From contig JABJCF010000517.1 of assembly GCA_018665625.1 (NCBI GenBank), positions 1-11,486 of the forward strand: a stretch of 11,486 nt of DNA, read 5' to 3'. Positions 7,500 to 11,486 of this stretch are shown here, piece after piece; position 1 is the stretch's first letter, and each line of letters begins with the position of its first letter. A program made the translations under genes and the position numbers. This DNA is from Nitrospina sp. GTDB taxonomy: Bacteria; Nitrospinota; Nitrospinia; Nitrospinales; VA-1. The notes under the pieces are model-generated. The model did no database searches, was not told where the DNA came from, and saw only the letters and a program-made list of their open reading frames with translations.

Positions 7500-8039
7500 T
7501 CAGGGTTTTATATATTTTAATATCCTGCCATAAGCCAGATAACCGATGTAGCCCATAGCGCTGCCCAAAACCATTCCTCCCAATACATCCGATGGGAAAT
7601 GCACTCTAAGGTAAACTCTCGAATAGCAGACGAGCAGTGCAAAAGCAAAAACCATAAGCGTAGTGTTTCGAAAACAGAGGCTCAACAAAGTTGCTGCAGC
7701 AAAAGAATTGGCAGCATGGTTGGAGGGAAACGAAAAGCTTTCAGAGCAACTGACCATCCCAATTATATCTGGCGGTAGAACATGACAGGGGCGAAGCCGT
7801 TGAATGCCTTCTTTTAAAATGTTGTGACCTATGGCATCGGCTAGGCCAATGGCGATACCTGCTGCAATAAGAAAAGCCAGTCCGCGATTTTTATATGTTG
7901 CAAGAAGGGCAATAAGGCAGAGTATGCCGGGAATGTAAAAGTTTTCTTTTATGGTGACAAACAGCATAAACTTATCCATCATTCGGGATTGAAAATGCTG
8001 GTTGATCCAGTAGAATAGCGACAGATCTAAATCGAGTAT
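7500..8039 (-). CDS. PAP2-family membrane phosphatase, probable non-ATG start
   Basis: This is a type 2 phosphatidic acid phosphatase-like membrane enzyme that likely removes a phosphate from a lipid such as undecaprenyl diphosphate, lipid A or phosphatidylglycerol phosphate at the periplasmic face. Counting from ATG 7982, the signature is complete: K57-x6-R64-P65, P86-S-N-H89 and S121-R-x5-H128-x3-D132. That ATG gives 160 residues, short for the family. The frame stays open upstream and encodes LDLDLSLFYWINQHFQS, the usual PAP2 N-terminus, so the real start must lie further out. No ATG, GTG or TTG occurs before the stop at 8088-8090. ATA at 8037-8039 is preceded by GAAGGA with a nine-base spacer and would give 179 residues. 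ATT 8076-8078 and CTG 8022-8024 are weaker options. The family is certain, the start is not. Confidence 0.88.
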   Translation of the reverse strand: MLDLDLSLFYWINQHFQSRMMDKFMLFVTIKENFYIPGILCLIALLATYKNRGLAFLIAAGIAIGLADAIGHNILKEGIQRLRPCHVLPPDIIGMVSCSESFSFPSNHAANSFAAATLLSLCFRNTTLMVFAFALLVCYSRVYLRVHFPSDVLGGMVLGSAMGYIGYLAYGRILKYIKP

Positions 8040-8048
8040 GGCGAAGGT

Positions 8049-8054
8049 TCCTTC
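8049..8054 (-). promoter_or_regulatory. Shine-Dalgarno for the PAP2 gene
   Basis: On the minus strand GAAGGA lies nine bases before ATA 8037-8039 and about 24 bases after the predicted transcription start. No such site precedes the internal ATG at 7982. It sits inside a palindrome (CGAAGG-TT-CCTTCG, 8042-8055) that could fold over it. It is the main argument for the upstream start. Confidence 0.5.
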
Positions 8055-8084
8055 GAAAAGAGGTAATACAGAAGTAATTCTTGA

Positions 8085-8113
8085 ATTTTAAGGGGCTTTG
8101 CGTTTTGAGTCAA
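8085..8113 (-). promoter_or_regulatory. sigma70-type promoter of the PAP2-GT9-Trm112-GT9-gcvPB unit
   Basis: On the minus strand TTGACT (8108-8113) and TAAAAT (8085-8090) are separated by exactly 17 bases. Each hexamer differs from consensus at one position. Transcription would start near 8078, leaving a leader of about 40 bases before ATA 8039 or about 95 before ATG 7982. It is placed correctly to drive all five minus-strand genes. Confidence 0.65.
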
Positions 8114-8135
8114 CCCCTTCAAGGCCACCGCCTTG
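8090..8135. repeat. two adjacent inverted repeats around the divergent promoter
   Basis: AAGGGG (8090-8095) and CCCCTT (8114-8119) form a dyad whose arms border the -35 box of the minus-strand promoter and lie just inside its -10 box. Directly beside it, CAAGGC-CACC-GCCTTG (8120-8135) is a perfect six-base stem with a four-base loop. Their placement suits an operator, but no known regulator site was recognised. Confidence 0.4.
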
Positions 8136-8164
8136 TTGGGAAGTTAGAGTAGTTATCGTAAAAG
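8136..8164 (+). promoter_or_regulatory. possible weak promoter for the DUF2064-hisD pair
   Basis: TTGGGA (8136-8141) and TAAAAG (8159-8164) are 17 bases apart, each matching the sigma70 consensus at four of six positions. A start near 8171 would leave a leader of about 54 bases. This is the best plus-strand candidate in the divergent gap, but a match this weak is expected by chance. Confidence 0.25.
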
Positions 8165-8224
8165 GCACAAAGATCTTTTGGGACATTTCGAGAATGGACC
8201 TGTGAGCCTAACGTCGAGTGGTGA

Positions 8225-8902
8225 ATGCAAAAATATAAAGATAATGCGGTGATCCTTTTTGCGCGTGACCCGGTTCTGGGTCAGGTTAAAACTCGTTTAA
8301 GATCCTCGTTTGATGATGAAACTATCCTGCGGCTTTATATCTGTTTTTTGGAAGATAGTCTGGAAAAAATCAGGCAGGTTGAAAATGCGGATTGCCATGT
8401 GGGTATCTTGCCGGAAAACCATTCCGGGTTTTTTAACGGAACAGAGAGTTCCGATATAGGTTTGTTTGTCCAGCAGGGGAAAGACCTCGGGGCAAAAATG
8501 CGTCAGGCTTTTGTCGACCACTTTGCTCAAGGGTATAATAAGGTAGTCATTATTGGTTCAGACAGTCCTTCCCTGCCGGTTTCATATATAAACAGGGCAT
8601 TGGAATCGGAAAAAGATTTGGTGTTGGGTCCCAGTACCGATGGCGGCTACTACTTAATTGCAATGACGGCCAAGGTAACTGAGGTATTTAGCGGAATCGA
8701 ATGGGGCACCGATAATGTATTGAATGAAACCTTGCAGCGAGTGAACGCTGCGGGTGCTTCATTGGAGTTATTGCCGGTCTGGTACGATGTTGATTTGCCT
8801 GAGGATTTGAAATTCCTTAAAACACATTTGGCGCTTATAGCCCAGGCGGGTCTTGGCGAGGGCGGAAAAACTAAATCAATTCTTGATGGAATATCTTTTT
8901 AA
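8225..8902 (+). CDS. DUF2064/TIGR04282 family nucleotidyl- or glycosyltransferase-like protein
   Basis: This 225-residue cytoplasmic protein has a GT-A/nucleotidyltransferase fold related to CofC and MobA. Visible family motifs in order are FARDPVLGQVKTRL (12-25), QGKDLGAKM (84-92), GSDSP (111-115), LGPSTDGGYYLI (134-145) and DVDLPEDL (188-195). The Arg/Lys-rich N-terminal loop and the Asp of GSDSP are expected to bind nucleotide and metal. Members are annotated as glycosyltransferases, but their substrate is generally undefined, and this copy gives no further clue. The start ATG has only a weak GAG at 8216-8218 six bases upstream. The gene ends 18 bases before hisD, so the two probably share a transcript, although no functional link to histidine synthesis is known to me. 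Confidence 0.88.
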   Translation: MQKYKDNAVILFARDPVLGQVKTRLRSSFDDETILRLYICFLEDSLEKIRQVENADCHVGILPENHSGFFNGTESSDIGLFVQQGKDLGAKMRQAFVDHFAQGYNKVVIIGSDSPSLPVSYINRALESEKDLVLGPSTDGGYYLIAMTAKVTEVFSGIEWGTDNVLNETLQRVNAAGASLELLPVWYDVDLPEDLKFLKTHLALIAQAGLGEGGKTKSILDGISF

Positions 8903-8920
8903 TAGAGGGATTTATTTTAA

Positions 8921-10222
8921 ATGAAACTTTGTAAATTTTCGGATGCAGATTATCAGGGGGTGGTGGATGCTTTAGTGAATCGATCCAATATGGATTTATT
9001 CACTCAGGATGAAACGGTCCGCAAAATTTTAAATGAGGTGAAAGAAAAGGGCGATGCGGCTGTTTTGCAATTGACCCACCAGTTTGATCGCCATAACCTT
9101 CCTAAAGAAAAAATCAGAGTGACGGAAGAGGAGATAACGCTTGCTTATAAGGAGGTAAAGCAAGAGGAGGTGGATGCACTTAAGGAGGCCGCAAAAAGAA
9201 TTCGTTTATTCCATGAAAGACAGAAACAGGATTCATGGACTTATGAGGAGGAAGGGATAACGCTCGGGCAAATGGTGCGACCTCTTGAGATTGCGGGGAT
9301 ATATGTTCCGGGGGGAAAGGCTTCTTATCCCTCATCTGTTTTGATGAATGCTATTCCTGCAAAGGTGGCCGGCGTGGATCGAGTGGTTATGTGTTCGCCC
9401 TTTCCTGATGGAGTCACAAGGCCGCATGTATTGGTTGCTGCAGATTTGGCCGGGGTGACAGAAATTTATAAAGTGGGAGGAGCGCAGGCTGTTGCTGCTA
9501 TGGCGTTTGGGACCGATACGATTCCTCGAGTGGATAAAATTGTGGGGCCGGGAAATATTTATGTGGCCTTGGCGAAAAGGCTGGTTTTTGGAATTGTAGA
9601 TATCGACATGATTGCGGGTCCCAGTGAAATATTAATTGTGGCAGATAGTTCCGCTAATCCAGCCTATGTTGCAGCCGACTTGCTTTCCCAGGCGGAGCAT
9701 GATGAAGACGCTGTGCCTGTTCTGGTGACCCCGGATGCGGGCCTGGCAGAAGAGGTTAGGAAGGAACTGGGTAAACAGGTGAAAGCCTTGAGCAAGCAGG
9801 CGATAGCCGAGGTTTCATTGAATAATAATTGTTATTTGCTGATTACCGAATCCCTCCAGCATGCGGTGGAATTGGCGAATAAAATCGCCCCTGAGCATTT
9901 GGAGTTATCTGTTGAAAACCCCGAAAAGTGGGCCGAAAAGGTGCGAAACGCAGGTGCTGTTTTTATGGGGCATTACACCCCTGAAGCCCTGGGAGACTAC
10001 CTTGCCGGGCCCAATCATGTTTTGCCAACAAGTGGGACGGCTCGATTTTCATCGCCTTTGGGGGTATACGATTTTATCAAGCGTACCAGTTTAATTTCCT
10101 ACACTCAGAAAGCGTTGCAAAACTGTGGCAAAACTGTAACGATGCTGGCGGAAATGGAGGATTTAGGGGCACATGCGAACTCCGTAAAATTACGGTTGCA
10201 AGAGCCTGAAAAAAAATCCTAA
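8921..10222 (+). CDS. hisD: histidinol dehydrogenase
   Basis: HisD catalyses the last two steps of histidine synthesis, oxidising L-histidinol to L-histidine with two NAD+. The 433-residue length is standard. Active-site blocks are intact: PGGKASYPSS near 130-139, VGGAQAVAAMAFG near 185-197, VGPGN at 208-212, IAGPSEILIVAD near 231-242, and SQAEHD with Q257 and H260. The catalytic pair in APEHLELS is E325-H326. D359 in LGDYLAGPNH and H418 in LGAHANSVK match the remaining zinc ligands of the E. coli enzyme. ATG 8921 has AGAGGGA at 8904-8910. No other his gene is in the window, so it lies outside a his operon, next to a DUF2064 gene. No terminator hairpin follows the stop. Confidence 0.97.
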   Translation: MKLCKFSDADYQGVVDALVNRSNMDLFTQDETVRKILNEVKEKGDAAVLQLTHQFDRHNLPKEKIRVTEEEITLAYKEVKQEEVDALKEAAKRIRLFHERQKQDSWTYEEEGITLGQMVRPLEIAGIYVPGGKASYPSSVLMNAIPAKVAGVDRVVMCSPFPDGVTRPHVLVAADLAGVTEIYKVGGAQAVAAMAFGTDTIPRVDKIVGPGNIYVALAKRLVFGIVDIDMIAGPSEILIVADSSANPAYVAADLLSQAEHDEDAVPVLVTPDAGLAEEVRKELGKQVKALSKQAIAEVSLNNNCYLLITESLQHAVELANKIAPEHLELSVENPEKWAEKVRNAGAVFMGHYTPEALGDYLAGPNHVLPTSGTARFSSPLGVYDFIKRTSLISYTQKALQNCGKTVTMLAEMEDLGAHANSVKLRLQEPEKKS

Positions 10223-10261
10223 AAACATTATATTTTAAGGGTTCAAGAGGTCGATTTTGTC

Positions 10262-10290
10262 TTGACACATACTAAAGGCTATGTTTTAAT
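10262..10290 (+). promoter_or_regulatory. sigma70-type promoter of the bd-like oxidase gene
   Basis: TTGACA (10262-10267), a perfect -35 box, is followed after 17 bases by TTTAAT (10285-10290), which differs from consensus at one position. The predicted start near 10297 falls at the foot of the first hairpin. It lies just after hisD and about 290 bases before the next gene, so it either drives that gene with a long leader or a separate small RNA. Confidence 0.65.
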
Positions 10291-10298
10291 CACCATCA

Positions 10299-10321
10299 TT
10301 TTGGGCACTTGTGCGCCAAAA
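10299..10321 (+). repeat. hairpin at the predicted 5' end of the leader
   Basis: TTTTGGGCA (10299-10307) pairs with TGC (10312-10314) and CCAAAA (10316-10321), with a CTTG loop and one bulged G. Its position at the likely transcription start suits a 5'-end stabilising stem or an operator dyad. The A-rich 3' side means it is not an intrinsic terminator on the plus strand. Confidence 0.45.
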
Positions 10322-10421
10322 AGTTGCAGGGTTGGAAGGGTCTGAAAACCCTTATAAAAGCATAAGTTACCGACTTTATTGGGCTTATTGTCAGGCGTTC
10401 TAAAGTGGCTTTACTGGGTAG

Positions 10422-10458
10422 TCGTCAACATCCGGTAGTTTTTGTTGACGAAGTTTTT
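10422..10458 (+). terminator. possible intrinsic terminator or attenuator in the leader
   Basis: TCGTCAACA (10422-10430) and TGTTGACGA (10443-10451) form a perfect nine-base inverted repeat with a 12-base loop. AGTTTTTG follows directly, giving a short T-run at 10454-10458. If functional it would end a transcript of about 160 bases from the promoter at 10262-10290, before the oxidase gene. The stem is only moderately G+C rich, and there are no more than five T's, so it may be weak. Confidence 0.35.
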
Positions 10459-10574
10459 GAGTTTGCTGAATTTTTTAAATCGGTTCAGAAGAAGTGAATC
10501 AAGTTAAAGTGAGTTTATATATAGGTACCTAATTAAGTTTTGTATTACTAGCAACGGGTCCTGATCAGATCCAA

Positions 10575-10581
10575 AAGGAGG
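10575..10581 (+). promoter_or_regulatory. strong Shine-Dalgarno of the bd-like oxidase gene
   Basis: AAGGAGG ends eight bases before ATG 10590 and is the best ribosome binding site in the window. It fixes the start of a protein whose N-terminus is unusual for its family and implies high translation. Confidence 0.85.
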
Positions 10582-10589
10582 TTAAAGCT

Positions 10590-11486
10590 ATGTTGGGGAA
10601 AAACACACGTAATATGGGGACATGGTCACTGGGTTTGGTTTTGGCGGTTGCCATATACCTGATTCCAGGGATGACCGGCATTGCGGATGCTAAAGAGGCA
10701 TTTGCAGAGCAAGTTTTCGCTGAAGAGGCTTTTGCTAAAGAAGTTTTGGCAGAAGAGGCTGTTGAAGGCGAAGGCGAACCGGAAATTGAGTGGAGCCAGG
10801 ACGTTTTCTATAAGGACTGGGAAGGTAATCCGCTTAAAGGCCCGGTAAGTGGCTATCCTGCACCGGAGTTAGGTCCGGAGGATTATAACACTTATGAGTT
10901 TGCGCCCAGTCGAATCATTCTTTGGGTGGCAAACCAGCAGCATCTCTACTTTGGTAGTTTTGTTCTGGCGGTTCCGATTTTCTGTATGATCATTGAGTTC
11001 ATCGGAATTCGTACCAAAGAAGAAGATCCTATAATGTCTGCAAAGTATGATCGGTTGGCGCATGACCTGATGAAGGTCAGTCTGACTGCGTATTCATGGA
11101 CCGCTATTCTTGGTGGTATCCTTCTCTTTACATTTATAACTCTGTTTCCTGGGTTCTTTAAGTACATGGCGGGTATATTCCGTCCTGTAATGCATGTTTA
11201 TGCACTTATGTTTCTCGCGGAATCAGGCGTTCTCTACGTTTACTATTATGGTTGGGATAAGATGCAAGACGACAAGTTCCTTAAATGGATTCATTGTAGT
11301 CTTTCTGTTCTCCTCAACCTGATCGGAACAGTTCTGATGTATCTGGCCAATTCCTGGGCGACTTTCATGCAGGCTCCGGGTGGAATTGATTCAGAAGGGC
11401 GTTTCTTAGGAAATATCTGGCATGTTATTCACTCCACACTTTGGAATCCGGTTGGTGTACATCGAATTCTCGGAAACATTGTTTTC
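10590..11486 (+). CDS. cytochrome bd-like oxidase subunit I (CydA-like), 3' end outside window
   Basis: The first 299 residues of a membrane protein related to CydA, the quinol-oxidising subunit of cytochrome bd. Residues 12-31 are hydrophobic and end in an Ala-Asp-Ala site (32-34), a likely signal peptide. Five pentapeptide repeats follow (34-58), then an acidic linker. Helices lie near 107-140, 164-186, 198-222 and 234-260, and a fifth begins near 286. Family matches are S107-R108, H118 (the E. coli H19 position), E211-S with YYYGWDKM (as in E107 and FFFGWDRL), LANSW and NPV. By ungapped alignment E. coli E99 is Val203 here, next to His202, and H186 is Gly295, with His291 four residues earlier. 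This is a divergent paralogue, like the bd-like oxidases reported in nitrite oxidisers, so haem content and oxidase activity are open. Confidence 0.82.
   Translation, partial: MLGKNTRNMGTWSLGLVLAVAIYLIPGMTGIADAKEAFAEQVFAEEAFAKEVLAEEAVEGEGEPEIEWSQDVFYKDWEGNPLKGPVSGYPAPELGPEDYNTYEFAPSRIILWVANQQHLYFGSFVLAVPIFCMIIEFIGIRTKEEDPIMSAKYDRLAHDLMKVSLTAYSWTAILGGILLFTFITLFPGFFKYMAGIFRPVMHVYALMFLAESGVLYVYYYGWDKMQDDKFLKWIHCSLSVLLNLIGTVLMYLANSWATFMQAPGGIDSEGRFLGNIWHVIHSTLWNPVGVHRILGNIVF
10689..10763 (+). repeat. five imperfect 15-base coding repeats (A-x-E-x-[FLV] pentapeptides)
   Basis: Residues 34-58 of the bd-like protein read AKEAF, AEQVF, AEEAF, AKEVL and AEEAV. The DNA units vary in synonymous sites as well as in the protein, so the array is not a fresh duplication. 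After predicted signal cleavage it would form an acidic, helix-prone periplasmic tail before the first CydA helix. Confidence 0.8.

Larger units (their letters stand above)
10223..10589 (+). other. intergenic region with long structured leader of the bd-like oxidase gene
   Basis: These 367 bases hold no convincing gene. They contain a strong promoter about 40 bases after hisD, and then roughly 290 bases of predicted leader. Structure seen by eye: a hairpin at 10299-10321, a six-base stem with arms AAGGGT and ACCCTT (10336-10353), a nine-base stem followed by T's (10422-10458), a perfect palindrome TAGGTACCTA (10522-10531), and a near-palindrome centred on CTGATCAG (about 10557-10572). Frames are open at 10290-10404 and at 10366-10497, with a possible 30-residue GTG-start ORF at 10405-10497. 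Neither matches anything I recognise. I could not match the region to a riboswitch, 6S, SRP or other known RNA. Confidence 0.5.

Noticed and set aside
10299..10321. Hairpin after hisD as its transcription terminator
   Set aside because: The 3' side is followed by A's and not T's, and the stem lies downstream of a strong promoter at its likely start site.
10223..10589. A known riboswitch or housekeeping RNA in the leader
   Set aside because: I looked for conserved features of cobalamin, c-di-GMP, SRP and 6S RNAs and saw none; the region is left as uncharacterised structure.
1..11486. CRISPR array, insertion sequence, integrase, toxin-antitoxin or defence genes
   Set aside because: No spaced direct repeats, terminal inverted repeats or matching proteins were seen; the genes are metabolic and envelope functions.

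Overview
The window looks like chromosomal DNA of a Gram-negative bacterium with moderate G+C and dense, operon-like gene packing. Two LPS-type heptosyltransferases imply an outer membrane. A succinate dehydrogenase of the HdrB-like (type E) kind, together with a divergent cytochrome bd-like oxidase subunit carrying a signal peptide, recalls nitrite-oxidising lineages such as Nitrospinota or Nitrospirota. That assignment is inferred from family knowledge and was not tested by any search.

Layout. (1) Positions 1-3590, plus strand: the 3' end of sdhA, then sdhB and an HdrB-like sdhE joined by 1- and 4-base overlaps, then a DASS/SLC13 sodium:dicarboxylate transporter. These genes would interconvert succinate and fumarate at the membrane and move C4-dicarboxylates. 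(2) Positions 3587-8039, minus strand: one compact transcription unit read from right to left. It holds a PAP2 membrane phosphatase, a GT9 heptosyltransferase, a 56-residue Trm112/YcaR-like zinc protein, a second GT9 transferase, and gcvPB, the P-protein subunit 2 of the glycine cleavage system. A very good sigma70-type promoter (TTGACT-17-TAAAAT) precedes it. The last gene meets the transporter tail to tail and shares a TTAA that encodes both stop codons. (3) Positions 8225-10222, plus strand, divergent from region 2: a DUF2064/TIGR04282 nucleotide-sugar-transferase-like protein and hisD. (4) Positions 10223-11486: a near-consensus promoter, a leader of about 290 bases rich in inverted repeats, and a cytochrome bd oxidase subunit I-like gene that runs off the right edge.

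Most of the window is ordinary metabolism and envelope synthesis. The points that stand out are as follows. The PAP2 gene has a conserved N-terminus, promoter and Shine-Dalgarno, but its only start codon before an internal ATG is a non-standard one (ATA). The bd-like oxidase appears to lack canonical haem ligands at two positions and has a periplasmic run of five imperfect pentapeptide repeats. Its mRNA leader is long and structured. The SdhB has four cysteines in its third cluster motif. I found no CRISPR array, tRNA, rRNA, insertion sequence, or clear defence or mobile system.
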